Shown: positions 23,432 to 36,620, counted from the stretch's first letter. The stretch is DNA of 64,000 nucleotides from an uncultured Rhodospirillales bacterium (GCA_903822185.1 CAIJOA010000011.1:806001-870000); one strand, 5' to 3'. A program made the numbers and translations. The notes: a model not told the origin generated them from the sequence alone.

Positions 23432-25792
23432 ATGGCAGAAGCGGCGACAGGCGAAGGCATCGGGCAGCCGATACGGCGCAAAGAGGACCTTCGACTCCTC
23501 ACCGGCAAGGGCCATTACGCGGCCGACCACACCATGCCGAACATGTCCTATGCCGCGATGGTCCGCACGCCCCATGCGCACGCCAATATTCTGAGGATCG
23601 ATACGACAGCGGCCAAGGCCGCGCCGGGCGTCATCGCCATCTATACCGGCGCCGACTTCGTCGCCGACGGCCGCAAGCCGATCCCGCATTCGCCCGCCTG
23701 GAAAGGCGGCGGCGACGTCGATCTGACCTATGCCGAAGGCTACAAGGTCTATCTCGCGAGCCACCTGCCGATGCCCGACAAGCGCGTGCGCTATGTCGGC
23801 GAGCCGGTGGCGATGGTCATTGCCGAGACGTTGAACGAAGCCAAGGACGCGGCCGAACTGGTCGAGGTCGATTACGAATCCCTGCCGGCGGTCACGCGCG
23901 CCGCCGATGCGGTCGAGCCGGGTTCCGTTCAGGTTTGGGACGACCGTCCCGGCAATTGCAGCATCGACGGTGAAGTCGGCAACAAGGCAGCGACCGACGC
24001 CGCCTTCGCGCGCGCCGCGCATGTCACCAAATTCCATACCTGGATCAACCGTGTCACCGGCACGCCGATGGAGCCGCGCGCCGCGATCGGCTTCATCGAT
24101 GAGAAAGGCCGCTACACCATCTGGGCCGGCACCGGCGGCGGCATGGTCAAAGAGCGCCAGACCCTGGCCGGATCGCTGGGCGTGCCGCTGGAACAATGCC
24201 GCGCGATGTGCGGCGACATGGGCGGCAATTTCGGCACGCGTAATACTTTCTTCCCGGAATATGCCCTGTTACCCTGGGCGGCGAAGCGGCTGGGCCGGCC
24301 GGTCAAGTTCCTCGGCGACCGCAGCGAATGTTTCCTCACTGACTACCAGGGCCGCGACCTTACCTCGACGGTCGAGTTGGCGATCGACGAGAACAACATC
24401 TTCATCGGACTGCGCGGTCTCAATCTCAGCAATATCGGCGCCTATACCGCGCATTTCACGCCACTGCGCAAAGGCCTCGGCATCATGTCGGGCGTCTATA
24501 ACATTCCCGCTGTGCATTTCCGTGGCAAGGCGGTGATGACCAACACCATTCCGACGACACCCTACCGCAGCGCAGGCCGCCCTGAGGCGATCTACATCAT
24601 CGAACGGCTGGTCGATCTTGCCGCCGACGAGCTGGGAGTCGATCCGGCCGAGTTGCGGCGCAAGAATCTCATTCCGCCGGATGCCTTTCCCTACACCAAC
24701 GGTTCGGGCATCACCTACGACAACGGCGAATATGAAGAAGGCATGGATATCGCCTTACGGCTTGCCGACTACAAAGGCTTCGAGGCACGCCGCGCCGAAT
24801 CAAAGAAACGCGGCATGCTGCGCGGCCTCGGCATCTCCAATTACATCGAAGGCGCCGGCGGCGCGCCGCGCGAACGCGCCGAGATCACCGTCGCATCGAA
24901 AGGCCGGGTCGAGCTCGTGCTCGGCACGATGAACAGCGGCCAGGGCCACGAAACCAGCTTTGCCCAGCTCGTCACCGAATGGCTGGGCGTGCCGCATAAG
25001 AGCATCGATTTCGTCGCGCACGACACCGAACGGGTCAGCGTCGGGGGCGGTTCGCACTCCGGCCGCTCGATGCGCATCGCCTCGCTCGCCATCGGCGATG
25101 CCACCAACATCATCATCGAGAAGGGCAAGAAGATCGCCGCTTCGATCCTCGAAGCCAGCCCCGCCGATATCGAATTCACCAAGGGCGTCTTCACGATCAA
25201 AGGCACCGACCGCCACATGGGCATCTTCGAGGTCGCCAAAGCGGCGGAGACACGCAACGACCTGCCCGATGATTTACGCGGCAAGCTCGATGGTATCGGC
25301 GATCACACCGTTTCGGTCGGCGCTTTCCCCTCCGGCACGCATATCTGCGAAGTCGAGATCGACCCCGAGACCGGCCTGATCCGCATCCAGCGTTGGAGCG
25401 GCGTCGATGACGTCGGTCTCGCCATCAATCCGATGATCCTGCACGGCCAGACGCATGGCGCGGCGGCGCAGGGCATCGGCCAAGCCTTTCTCGAAGACTG
25501 CCATTACGACCAGCATAGCGGCCAGATGCTCGCCGGCTCGTTCATGGATTACGCCGTACCGCGCGCCGACTATTTGCCCTCGTTCAATTGCGAGTTGGTC
25601 GAAGTTCCGGCGACGAGCCACCGCTATGGCATCCGTCCCGGCGGCGAAGGCGGCACGACGCCGGCGCTGGGCGCCTGCATCAACGCCGTGGCCGATGCCT
25701 TGAGCGAACTGGGCGTACGTCACGTCGAGATGCCCGCCACGCCGCTGCGCGTTTGGGAAGCAATTCAAGCGGCGAAAGCAAAATCAGCTTAG
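23432..25792 (+). CDS. Xanthine dehydrogenase family molybdopterin-binding subunit (CoxL-like, form II)
   Basis: 786 residues from the ATG at 23432, full length for a large molybdenum subunit of the xanthine dehydrogenase/CO dehydrogenase family. It opens with the usual IGQPIRRKEDLRLLTGKGHYAAD, and has GGGMVKERQTLA, GDMGGNFGTRN and a late GEGGTTPALGA. The loop PYRSAGRPEA corresponds to the AYRGAGR of form II CoxL rather than the AYXCSFR of true CO dehydrogenase, so CO oxidation is unlikely. The small iron-sulphur and medium FAD subunits are not adjacent. Molybdenum-cofactor genes at 34.8-37.3 kb fit its need. Confidence 0.92.
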   Translation: MAEAATGEGIGQPIRRKEDLRLLTGKGHYAADHTMPNMSYAAMVRTPHAHANILRIDTTAAKAAPGVIAIYTGADFVADGRKPIPHSPAWKGGGDVDLTYAEGYKVYLASHLPMPDKRVRYVGEPVAMVIAETLNEAKDAAELVEVDYESLPAVTRAADAVEPGSVQVWDDRPGNCSIDGEVGNKAATDAAFARAAHVTKFHTWINRVTGTPMEPRAAIGFIDEKGRYTIWAGTGGGMVKERQTLAGSLGVPLEQCRAMCGDMGGNFGTRNTFFPEYALLPWAAKRLGRPVKFLGDRSECFLTDYQGRDLTSTVELAIDENNIFIGLRGLNLSNIGAYTAHFTPLRKGLGIMSGVYNIPAVHFRGKAVMTNTIPTTPYRSAGRPEAIYIIERLVDLAADELGVDPAELRRKNLIPPDAFPYTNGSGITYDNGEYEEGMDIALRLADYKGFEARRAESKKRGMLRGLGISNYIEGAGGAPRERAEITVASKGRVELVLGTMNSGQGHETSFAQLVTEWLGVPHKSIDFVAHDTERVSVGGGSHSGRSMRIASLAIGDATNIIIEKGKKIAASILEASPADIEFTKGVFTIKGTDRHMGIFEVAKAAETRNDLPDDLRGKLDGIGDHTVSVGAFPSGTHICEVEIDPETGLIRIQRWSGVDDVGLAINPMILHGQTHGAAAQGIGQAFLEDCHYDQHSGQMLAGSFMDYAVPRADYLPSFNCELVEVPATSHRYGIRPGGEGGTTPALGACINAVADALSELGVRHVEMPATPLRVWEAIQAAKAKSA

Positions 25793-25800
25793 AGACATTC

Positions 25801-25866
25801 CCCCTCACCCTCCCGCTGACGCGGGTCCCTCCCTCTCCCCGCCGGGGAGAGGGTTGGGGTGAGGGG
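25801..25866. repeat. Multi-hairpin intergenic repeat (CCCTCACCC type)
   Basis: An outer stem pairs CCCCTCACCC (25801-25810) with its complement near 25857-25866. Inside are CCCGC/GCGGG (25812-25825) and CCCTCTCCCC/GGGGAGAGGG (25831-25853). The result is a cloverleaf-like element of the CCCTCACCC...GGGTGAGGG type that is scattered in many proteobacterial genomes. Only one copy is in this window. Confidence 0.75.
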
Positions 25867-25891
25867 GTTTCACACAGAACCGGAGGACACG

Positions 25892-26626
25892 ATGGTCGAG
25901 AAGCTCGTTCGCTATGAAGTCGATGGACAACAGTATGAAGGCGCACTGGTTTATGACGACAGCGTCAAGACCAAACGTCCCGCTTTGTTCATGCAGCCCG
26001 ATTGGAGCGGACTTTGCGAACACACCTTTGAACAGGCGCGCGACATCGCCGGCAAGGATTACGTCGTGCTGATGGCCGATATGTTCGGCATTGGCTATGG
26101 CGCGAAGCCGAAGACGCATGACGATCTGATGAAGTCATCACGCTCCGTGCGCGGCAATGTTCCTTTCATCAAAGCCGTCGGCGGCAAGGCGTTGGAAGTG
26201 CTCAGCGCCGAAGCCGATAAACTGGGCCTCATCGACCGGGCAAAGCTGGTCGGCGTCGGCTATTGCATCGGTGGCGGCTTCGTCCTCGAACAAGCCCGCG
26301 CCGGCACCGACTTCAAAGCGACGATCGTCTTCCACGTCACCGCGCCGAATCCCGTCGGCCAACAGGGCACGCCGAACATCAAAGGCCGCGTCCTCGCCGT
26401 TCACGGCGCCGCCGACCCGGTAACGCCCAAGCCGCAGATGGATGCCTTCGAAGCCGAACTGACCGAGAACAAAGTCGATTGGGAAGTCGTGATGTTCGGC
26501 CACGCCGTCCATTCCTTCTGCGACCCGACCGCGCAAACCACGCCGGGCGGCCCGCAACGCTTCGAGCCAAAGCTGCGCGACAAAGCCTACGCCCGGATGC
26601 GCGAATTCATCAGCGACACGTTGTAA
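25892..26626 (+). CDS. Dienelactone hydrolase family protein (cytoplasmic, Cys type)
   Basis: 244 residues from the ATG at 25892 after CGGAGG. An alpha/beta hydrolase of the dienelactone hydrolase family: nucleophile elbow GVGYCIGGGF with cysteine, acid in HGAADPVTP and histidine in FGHAVHSF. Cysteine as the nucleophile is standard in true dienelactone hydrolases. There is no signal peptide. It follows the CoxL-like gene across a repeat element, and its real substrate is unknown. Two other members of the fold occur at 53.3 kb and 56.1 kb. Confidence 0.9.
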   Translation: MVEKLVRYEVDGQQYEGALVYDDSVKTKRPALFMQPDWSGLCEHTFEQARDIAGKDYVVLMADMFGIGYGAKPKTHDDLMKSSRSVRGNVPFIKAVGGKALEVLSAEADKLGLIDRAKLVGVGYCIGGGFVLEQARAGTDFKATIVFHVTAPNPVGQQGTPNIKGRVLAVHGAADPVTPKPQMDAFEAELTENKVDWEVVMFGHAVHSFCDPTAQTTPGGPQRFEPKLRDKAYARMREFISDTL

Positions 26627-26654
26627 GTCTCAAAGCATCCGTTCCGATTTCGGC

Positions 26655-26685
26655 AAAGGCCGCGCGAGCAATCGCGCGGCCTTTT
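26655..26685. terminator. Bidirectional rho-independent terminator
   Basis: AAAGGCCGCGCG / CGCGCGGCCTTTT around an AGCAAT loop, T-rich on one side and A-rich on the other. It sits between the convergent hydrolase (ends 26626) and aquaporin (ends 26692) genes and would end both transcripts. Confidence 0.9.
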
Positions 26686-26691
26686 AATACG

Positions 26692-27441
26692 TTAGGCGGC
26701 AGCCTTCTTCGCGTCCGGCACGGCATGCGGTGCGGGAGCTGGTTCCGTCGCGGTGCCACGCAGCGCGCGATAGGTGAAGCCCCCCAGCACGCCACCCAAC
26801 AGCGGCGCGGCCCAGAAAACCCAAAGCTGCGACAGCGCCCAGCCGCCGACGAACAAGGCCTGACCGGTGCTGCGCGCCGGATTGACCGAAGTGTTGGTCA
26901 CCGGGATGCTGATCAGATGGATCAGCGTCAAAGCGAGTCCGATCGCGATCGGCGCGAAGCCCGCCGGCACGCGCGCATCGGTCGATCCCAGGATGACGAT
27001 GAGGAAGCCGCAAGTCAGCACGGTTTCGATGACCAGCGCCGAGAGCAGCGGATAGCCGCCCGGCGAATGTTCGCCATAACCGTTCGAGGCGAAGCCTCCC
27101 GCGAGCGAGAAGCCCGCCTTGCCGCTGGCGACGAGATAAAGCACCGCCGCCGCCACGATCGCCCCTGCGACCTGAGCAGTCCAGTAGGGAATGATGTCGC
27201 GCGCTTCGAATTTTCCGCCGGCCCAAAGACCCAGTGTCACCGCCGGATTGAAATGACCGCCCGAGATATGACCGACGGCATAGGCCATCGTCAGCACGGT
27301 AAGGCCGAAGGCCAGCGCAACACCGGCGAAACCGACACCGAGGCCCGGAAAGCCGGCGGCGAGAACCGCGCTGCCGCAACCGCCGAAGACAAGCCAAAAG
27401 GTGCCGATGAATTCAGCCCCGAGTTTTTTTGAAAGCGACAT
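26692..27441 (-). CDS. aqpZ: Aquaporin (AqpZ-type water channel)
   Basis: 249 residues from the ATG at 27441; a GTG one codon upstream is in frame, but AGGGG sits at better spacing to the ATG. Six membrane helices and both NPA half-helices are evident: [10 protein letters not shown] and SVNPARSTG. The arginine after the second NPA and the preceding helix residues fit the narrow water-selective filter of AqpZ rather than the wider glycerol-facilitator type. The C-terminal tail is short and rich in alanine/proline. Role: osmotic water flux across the inner membrane. Confidence 0.92.
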   Translation of the reverse strand: MSLSKKLGAEFIGTFWLVFGGCGSAVLAAGFPGLGVGFAGVALAFGLTVLTMAYAVGHISGGHFNPAVTLGLWAGGKFEARDIIPYWTAQVAGAIVAAAVLYLVASGKAGFSLAGGFASNGYGEHSPGGYPLLSALVIETVLTCGFLIVILGSTDARVPAGFAPIAIGLALTLIHLISIPVTNTSVNPARSTGQALFVGGWALSQLWVFWAAPLLGGVLGGFTYRALRGTATEPAPAPHAVPDAKKAAA

Positions 27442-27521
27442 CACAATCCCCTAAAGTTCATACCGTGGAGCGCGAAGCATTCCCGATTTAAGGGACGGCG
27501 ACAAGCGATGCGGGGAGCACA

Positions 27522-27563
27522 AACGAAAACGGCTCACCGCATCCGGTGGAACGCGATGAGCCG
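27522..27563 (-). terminator. Rho-independent terminator of the aminotransferase gene
   Basis: On the minus strand, CGGCTCA (27563-27557) pairs with TGAGCCG (27536-27530), followed by TTTTCGTT. It comes 16 bp after the stop at 27579. Confidence 0.7.
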
Positions 27564-27578
27564 CTGATCGAAAGCCGC

Positions 27579-28874
<1,296 letters not shown>

Positions 28875-28940
28875 TCAACCGTCCATAGACGATCCGCCGC
28901 AGCGCTGGAATAAGCGCCATCGGCACCTTATCTTAGTGCC

Positions 28941-31102
<2,162 letters not shown>

Positions 31103-31106
<4 letters not shown>

Positions 31107-31861
31107 CCGGCGCGGCGCTCGTCACCGGCGGGGCAAAACGCATCGGCCGCGCCATCGCCTTGGCGCTCGCTGACGACGGCTACGACATTGCCGTGCATTA
31201 CGGAAACTCACACGCCGAAGCGGACGCGCTGGTCGATGCGATCAAAGCCAAGGGCCGCAAGGCCGTCGCCCTCTCCGCCGATCTCGCGAAAGAGTCCGAG
31301 ACCCAGCCGCTGATCGCCGCCGCGACGAAAGCGCTGAGCCAACCGATCAACTGCTTGATCAATAACGCGTCCCTGTTCGAGCGCGACGAGGCGCTGACCG
31401 TGACACGCGAAAGCTGGGACGCGCATCTCGACATCAATCTGCGCGCGCCGTTCGTGTTGATGCAGGAATTCGCGCGGTTGCTGCCGCCAACGGCGCACGG
31501 CGCGATCGTGAACATCATCAACGAGCGCGTCTGGAATCTCACACCGCATTTCGTGTCCTATAGCCTGAGCAAGGCAGGGCTGTGGACATTGACCCAAACG
31601 ATGGCGCTCGCCTTTGCGCCGCGCATACGCGTCAACGCGGTCGGCCCCGGCCCGACATTGCCCAGCCCGCGCCAAAGCGCCGAGCAATTCGCCAAGCAAA
31701 GCGAGAGCATGCCGTTGCATCGCGGCGCAACGCCTGAGGAAATCGCCGCCGCCGTGCGCTTCATTGTCGGCGCCGGTGCGATGACCGGACAGATGATCGC
31801 GCTGGATGGTGGTCAGCATCTCGCCTGGTCGCAGTCCGGCACGACGCCGCAGACTGAATAA
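31103..31861 (+). CDS. SDR-family oxidoreductase, pteridine-reductase/FolM-like
   Basis: 252 residues, start ATG at 31103 overlapping the uvrB stop. Short-chain dehydrogenase/reductase: cofactor loop [15 protein letters not shown] (7-21, with Lys-Arg suited to NADPH), NNAS (structural), and catalytic SYSLSKAG (Tyr-x3-Lys). The order and the alanine-rich N-terminal match dihydromonapterin/pteridine reductase-like (FolM/PTR1) proteins common next to alphaproteobacterial uvrC/pgsA/moa genes. Together with the nearby moa genes a role in pterin reduction is plausible, but the substrate is not proven by sequence. Confidence 0.88.
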
Positions 31862-32272
31862 GGCAAAAGGCGAAGCGGGGAGTCTGAAAGAGCCGCTAAG
31901 CATCAGACTCGCTTAGGATTTGTCGAAAAGGCCCGGCGCGATAGCGCGGCGATCACTTGTTCACAAGGCCTCGGGCAACGATGGAAACACTGCGAATCAA
32001 AGGCAATTTTGTGACCTATGACCATCCTGTGACGCTTTATTCCAAGAAGTTTGTTGTTTTTCAGATAGATAGAAAAATGCTTAAAATCTGAGCAAACCCA
32101 CGAAAGCCGCATAACAGCGCCGTTACCTGATGGTCGTCCGGTTGTTTTCAACAGAGTTTTCCACCGGAGTCGTGGATAGTTCTAAATGCAACAGAAAAAA
32201 ACGCGCCGGCGCGAATCCGGCCTGATGCGCGGCAATTGACGGCGGGCCGCGGAAAAGCCAAGTGATGACGCG
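31862..32272. other. AT-richer 411-bp gap before uvrC
   Basis: Holds an inverted repeat GAGTCTGA (31880-31887)/TCAGACTC (31903-31910) just after the SDR gene, which could be a terminator. A short palindrome CTTGT-TC-ACAAG lies at about 31956. TGTGAC occurs twice near 32012-32035. An AT-rich run follows around 32040-32095, and GTTG-TTTT-CAAC near 32142. The 82-codon minus-strand frame here (31903-32151) has no family look or ribosome-binding site. Probably the uvrC promoter region; no clear -35/-10 pair could be fixed. Confidence 0.4.
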
Positions 32273-34195
32273 ATGAGCGACGAGTTGGACGACGATATTT
32301 CGACCCTCGACGAGGAGATCGAAGCCGAGGAGATCGCGGCGACGGGCCAGATTGCCCAGGGCGTCGAGGTTATCCGCGCCGTCCTGCGCAATCTGCCGCC
32401 CGCGCCCGGCGTCTATCGGATGATCAACGCCAAGGGCGATCCGATTTATGTCGGCAAGGCGAACAGCCTCAAGAATCGCGTCGCCAATTACACGCACCCG
32501 GCCAATCTTTCGAACCGCATCCGGCGCATGATCGCCGAGACCCGGTCGATGGAATTCGTTATCACCCACACCGAAGTCGAGGCGCTGCTCCTCGAGTGCA
32601 ACCTCATCAAGCGCTTCATGCCGCGCTACAACGTGCTGCTGCGCGACGATAAGTCGTTTCCCTATATCCATCTGACCGGCGACGGCGAGTTCGCCCAATT
32701 AACCAAGCATCGCGGCGCGATGGGCGACGCCGGCGATTATTTCGGCCCCTTCGCCTCGGCCGGCTCGGTCAACCGCACCTTGATCGCCCTGCAGCGCGCG
32801 TTCCTGCTGCGCTCCTGCTCCAACAGCATTTTCTCCAGCCGGACGCGGCCGTGCCTGCTCTATCAAATCAAGCGCTGCAGCGCGCCCTGCGTCGGCCGGG
32901 TCGATAAGGAAGGCTATGACCGGCTCGTCACCGAGGCGCGCGCCTTCCTCAAAGGCCGGACCAAGGACGTGCAGGAACGGCTGGCCACGCGCATGACCGA
33001 GATGTCGGACGCGCTCGATTTCGAGGGCGCTGCGTTCATCCGCGACCGCATCCGCGCCCTGACCCAGGTTCAGGGCCGCCAGGACATCAACGTCATGGGC
33101 ATGGGCGATGCCGACGTGATCGCGGGGCATCAGGCCGGCGGCCATGTCTCGGTCCAGGTGTTCTTCTTCCGCGGCGGCCAGAACTGGGGCAACCGGGCCT
33201 ATTTCCCCGTCCATACCCAGGACATGACCCTGCCCGAGATGCTGGCCGCGTTTCTGGGCCAATTTTACGCCAATCGTCCCGCCCCGCCCGCGATCCTGTT
33301 GAATGAGATGCCGGCCGACGCGCTGCTGATCGCCGACGCCTTGTCGGAACGGGCCGAGCGCCGGGTCGAGATCGCCGCCCCGCAGCGCGGCGACAAGCGC
33401 AAGCTGATCGAGCATGCCCTGGTGAACGCGCGCGAGGCCCTGGCACGCCGCCTGGCCGAAAGCTCGGCCCAGATCAAATTGCTGCAAGGCGTGGCCGATA
33501 TCTTCGCCTTGGACGGCATCCCGCAGCGCATCGAAGTCTATGACAACAGCCACATCCAGGGCGCGCATGCCGTTGGCGGCATGATCGTCGCGGGACCGCA
33601 GGGCTTCATCAAAGCGGCCTATCGCAAGTTCAACATCAAGTCCGAAGAGATCACGCCAGGCGACGATTTCGGCATGATGCGCGAAGTCCTGACCCGGCGT
33701 TTCGCGCGGGCGCTCAAAGAAGACCCGGAGCGCGATCGCGGCACCTGGCCCGATCTGGTGCTGATCGACGGCGGCGCGGGGCAGCTTTCGGCGGTGCTGA
33801 AAGTGCTCGCCGATCTCGGCATCGACGACCTGCCCGTCGTGGGTGTCGCCAAGGGCGTCGATCGCGATGCCGGCCGCGAGCGTTTCTTCCGCGAGGGCGA
33901 ACCGCCCCTGTCCCTCGATATGAAGGACCCGGTTCTCTACTACCTGCAACGGTTGCGCGACGAAGCCCACCGCTTTGCCATCGGCGCGCACCGCCAAAAG
34001 CGCGCCAAGGCGATCACGACCTCACCGCTGGACGAGGTGCCCGGTATCGGGGCGCGGCGCAAACGGGCGCTGCTGCATCATTTCGGCTCGGCGCGGGAGG
34101 TTTCGACGGCCGGGCTCACCGATCTCGAACGCGTCGAGGGGATCAGCAAAACCGTCGCAAAAAAGGTTTATGACCATTTCCATGTCGAAGGCTAA
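32273..34195 (+). CDS. uvrC: Excinuclease ABC subunit UvrC
   Basis: 640 residues from the ATG at 32273. Dual-incision nuclease of nucleotide excision repair. After an acidic 35-residue N-terminal extension comes the GIY-YIG domain (PGVYRMI at 45-51, [13 protein letters not shown] at 58-70) for the 3-prime cut. A UVR motif near 230-260 ([20 protein letters not shown]) binds UvrB. The RNase-H-like domain with [13 protein letters not shown] and [11 protein letters not shown] makes the 5-prime cut, and two helix-hairpin-helix repeats end the protein ([17 protein letters not shown]). Full length. Confidence 0.97.
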   Translation: MSDELDDDISTLDEEIEAEEIAATGQIAQGVEVIRAVLRNLPPAPGVYRMINAKGDPIYVGKANSLKNRVANYTHPANLSNRIRRMIAETRSMEFVITHTEVEALLLECNLIKRFMPRYNVLLRDDKSFPYIHLTGDGEFAQLTKHRGAMGDAGDYFGPFASAGSVNRTLIALQRAFLLRSCSNSIFSSRTRPCLLYQIKRCSAPCVGRVDKEGYDRLVTEARAFLKGRTKDVQERLATRMTEMSDALDFEGAAFIRDRIRALTQVQGRQDINVMGMGDADVIAGHQAGGHVSVQVFFFRGGQNWGNRAYFPVHTQDMTLPEMLAAFLGQFYANRPAPPAILLNEMPADALLIADALSERAERRVEIAAPQRGDKRKLIEHALVNAREALARRLAESSAQIKLLQGVADIFALDGIPQRIEVYDNSHIQGAHAVGGMIVAGPQGFIKAAYRKFNIKSEEITPGDDFGMMREVLTRRFARALKEDPERDRGTWPDLVLIDGGAGQLSAVLKVLADLGIDDLPVVGVAKGVDRDAGRERFFREGEPPLSLDMKDPVLYYLQRLRDEAHRFAIGAHRQKRAKAITTSPLDEVPGIGARRKRALLHHFGSAREVSTAGLTDLERVEGISKTVAKKVYDHFHVEG

Positions 34196-34210
34196 GATCG
34201 CGCCAAAGCG

Positions 34211-34822
34211 ATGCTGAACACCCTTCCCAATCTGCTGACGCTCTCGCGCATCCTGTCTATGCCGCTGATCATCGCGACATTCTACATGCCTGAGCCGGCG
34301 GGCCCGTGGACGGGCTGTGTGTTGTTCGCATTGGCCGGATTCACCGATTGGCTCGACGGCAAGATCGCCCGCGCCTGGCAGCAGCAATCCGAATGGGGCC
34401 GTTTTCTCGATCCGATCGCGGACAAGGTATTGGTCGCCGGCGTGTTGCTGATGCTGACCGCGTCCGGCCGCTTGTCGGCCTCCGCCGTTCTTCCGGCGCT
34501 CGTTATTCTGTGCCGTGAAATTCTGGTCTCGGGCCTGCGCGAACATCTCGCCGATATGCGCGTCAAAGTTCCGGTAACCAATCTCGCCAAGTGGAAAACC
34601 ACCATTCAGATGATGGCGATCGGCGTTCTGCTGGTCGATGACGTCGCGCCGGATTTCATCCATGCGCGCGGCCTCGGCGAGACGATGCTGTGGATCGCCG
34701 CCGCCTTTACCCTCGTCACCGGCTACAAATATCTTCATGCCGGCATCGTGCATGTGAACATCGAAGAGACGCGGCGTCAGGCGAACCCGCTGAAAGCCGT
34801 CGAGCCCACCGAGGCGACGTGA
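34211..34822 (+). CDS. pgsA: CDP-diacylglycerol--glycerol-3-phosphate 3-phosphatidyltransferase
   Basis: 203 residues. Makes phosphatidylglycerophosphate, the first step to phosphatidylglycerol, in the inner membrane. The CDP-alcohol phosphotransferase signature D-x2-DG-x2-AR-x8-G-x3-D-x3-D is perfect: D46, D49-G50, A53-R54, G63, D67, D71. Several membrane helices surround it, and LPNLLTLSRI at the start is typical. It lies 15 bp after uvrC and 4 bp before mobB, in the common alphaproteobacterial uvrC-pgsA-moa order, so co-transcription is likely. Confidence 0.95.
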   Translation: MLNTLPNLLTLSRILSMPLIIATFYMPEPAGPWTGCVLFALAGFTDWLDGKIARAWQQQSEWGRFLDPIADKVLVAGVLLMLTASGRLSASAVLPALVILCREILVSGLREHLADMRVKVPVTNLAKWKTTIQMMAIGVLLVDDVAPDFIHARGLGETMLWIAAAFTLVTGYKYLHAGIVHVNIEETRRQANPLKAVEPTEAT

Positions 34823-34826
34823 TCCG

Positions 34827-35348
34827 ATGCGCATCTTCGGCCTCGCGGGTTGGAGCGGCAGCGGCAAGACCACGCTGATCGTGCAGTTGATTCCTGCCCT
34901 CACGCGGCATGGCATCACGGTTTCGACCATCAAGCACGCACATCACGATTTCGATATCGATCAACCCGGCAAGGATAGCCATCGCCATCGGACCAGCGGC
35001 GCGACCGAAGTCATGGTGACGTCGGATCAACGCTGGGCGTTGATGCATGAATTGCGCGGCGCGCCGGCCCAGACGATCGGCGAACTATGCCGCCATATGA
35101 GCCCCGTCGATCTGATCCTGGTCGAAGGTTTCAAGCGCGAGCCGCATCCGAAACTCGAGATTCACCGCCCGTCGGTCGGCAAGCCGCTATTGGCGCCTGA
35201 GGACAAAACCATTGTCGCCATCGCCAGCGATGCCGCGCTGACGGGTTTATCATTGCCGGTCTTGCCATTGAACGATATCGAGGCGATCGCGCGTTTCATC
35301 ATCACCCATTGTGATCTCACAGCAGGCGAACGTGGCGCAGCTCAGTGA
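34827..35348 (+). CDS. mobB: Molybdopterin-guanine dinucleotide biosynthesis adaptor MobB
   Basis: 173 residues from the ATG at 34827. P-loop GTPase GWSGSGKTT at 8-16; STIKHAHHDFDIDQPGKDS is the family's switch-like segment and LILVEGFKRE the Walker B-like stretch. MobB helps MobA attach GMP to molybdopterin. It overlaps the start of moeA. The resulting cofactor would serve MsrP-type (Mo-MPT) or, after dinucleotide addition, CoxL-type (MCD) enzymes; for the latter MocA rather than MobA would be needed, and neither is in view. Confidence 0.93.
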   Translation: MRIFGLAGWSGSGKTTLIVQLIPALTRHGITVSTIKHAHHDFDIDQPGKDSHRHRTSGATEVMVTSDQRWALMHELRGAPAQTIGELCRHMSPVDLILVEGFKREPHPKLEIHRPSVGKPLLAPEDKTIVAIASDAALTGLSLPVLPLNDIEAIARFIITHCDLTAGERGAAQ

Positions 35349-36588
35349 CGATTGCTTCGCGTTCGGCGGCGAGCTGATGCCCGCCGCGGCGGCGCTTGCC
35401 TTGCTGAAGAGCAAGATCGTGCCATTGCCCGAAACCGAGCGTGTCGGCTTAAAAGAAGCCGCGGGCCGCATTCTCGCCGAACCACTTGTTGCGACGCGCG
35501 ACGTGCCGCCGGCAGACAATGTCGCGGTCGATGGCTTCGCGGTTTATTTCGACGATCTCCACGCAACCGAGACGACGATCATGCCGCTAAGCGCGCGCGC
35601 CGCGGCGGGTCATCCCCTGCGCGACGTTGCGGCGCGCGGCACGGCGATCCGCGTCTTCACCGGCGCGTTGCTGCCGCCGGGCACCGACACGGTGCTGATG
35701 CAGGAAGACTGCAAGGTCGAACATGGCGCGGTGCATCTGCCGCCCGGCATCAAGCGCGGCGCCAATCGCCGCCGCGCCGGCGAAGATGTAAAGGCCGGCA
35801 CCACCGTTCTTGGCGCGGGCCGCCGCTTGCGTGCCCAGGAAGTCGGTCTTGCCGCTTCGCTGGGCATGACATCGTTGCTGGTCTATCGACCGTTGCGCGT
35901 TGCGTTGTTCTCCACCGGTGACGAACTGCGCGAACCGGGCGAGCCCTTGCCGCTGGGCGCGATCTATGACGCCAATCGCTATACCCTCGGCGCATTGCTG
36001 CATGGTCTTGGCGCTCATGTTTCCGATCTCGGCATCCTGCCCGATAAGCCGGAAGCGGTTCGCTCCGCACTCGCAGAAGCCGCAGAGGCGCATGATCTGG
36101 TGCTAACGTCGGGCGGCATGTCGATGGGCGAGGAAGATCACGTCAAAGCCGCTGTCGAAGCACAAGGATCGCTGCATTTCTGGCGGCTGGCGATCAAGCC
36201 GGGACGGCCGGTAGCGATGGGTCAGATCGGCCGCGTGCCCTTTATGGGCCTGCCCGGCAACCCGGTTGCCGTGATGGTCACCTTCATGCTGCTGGCCCGA
36301 CCGCTGATCCTGATGCTGTCGGGTGCCAACGATGCCGGCCCCCGGCTCTATCGCGTCCGCGCCGGTTTCGATTACAAGAAAAAGCCCAACCGCACCGAAT
36401 ATGTCCGCGCCCGCCTGATCCGCGCAGAGGATGGCGCGTGGATCGCCGAGAAATTCGCCCGCGACGGTGCGGGTATCCTGACCTCGATGGTCGAATCCGA
36501 CGGCCTTGTCGAAGTCGGCGACGGGATCACCAAGCTGGAACCGGGCATGACCGTGGATTTCCTGCCCTTTTCCGAAGTCATCTCCTAG
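35332..36588 (+). CDS. moeA: Molybdopterin molybdotransferase MoeA
   Basis: 418 residues from a GTG at 35332 (MAQLSDDCFAFG, the typical beginning of alphaproteobacterial MoeA), overlapping the end of mobB by 17 nt. An earlier GTG at 35311 is possible but has no ribosome-binding site. MoeA inserts molybdate into adenylated molybdopterin. Seen: DNVAVDGFAV near the start (cofactor pocket), VFTGALLPPGTDTVLMQED, the MogA/MoaB-like domain with TSGGMSMGEEDHV, and GLPGNPVAVMVTF. Followed by moaD and moaE, forming a cofactor-synthesis operon. Confidence 0.95.
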   Translation: MAQLSDDCFAFGGELMPAAAALALLKSKIVPLPETERVGLKEAAGRILAEPLVATRDVPPADNVAVDGFAVYFDDLHATETTIMPLSARAAAGHPLRDVAARGTAIRVFTGALLPPGTDTVLMQEDCKVEHGAVHLPPGIKRGANRRRAGEDVKAGTTVLGAGRRLRAQEVGLAASLGMTSLLVYRPLRVALFSTGDELREPGEPLPLGAIYDANRYTLGALLHGLGAHVSDLGILPDKPEAVRSALAEAAEAHDLVLTSGGMSMGEEDHVKAAVEAQGSLHFWRLAIKPGRPVAMGQIGRVPFMGLPGNPVAVMVTFMLLARPLILMLSGANDAGPRLYRVRAGFDYKKKPNRTEYVRARLIRAEDGAWIAEKFARDGAGILTSMVESDGLVEVGDGITKLEPGMTVDFLPFSEVIS

Positions 36589-36620
36589 GTCCGGCGACGC
36601 GGACGCCCTAGATTAGCAAA

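Noticed and set aside
26263-27432. 389-codon plus-strand frame across the hydrolase/aquaporin junction
   Set aside because: Runs over a terminator and opposite the aquaporin gene; low-complexity Arg-rich product.
31903-32151. 82-codon minus-strand ORF in the gap before uvrC
   Set aside because: No ribosome-binding site, no recognisable domain; probably chance in an AT-rich stretch.
31930-32190. Replication-origin-like features (TTGTTCACA, TTTTCCACC, AT-rich run)
   Set aside because: DnaA-box resemblances have two or more mismatches and no origin-associated genes (dnaA, hemE, parAB) are near.
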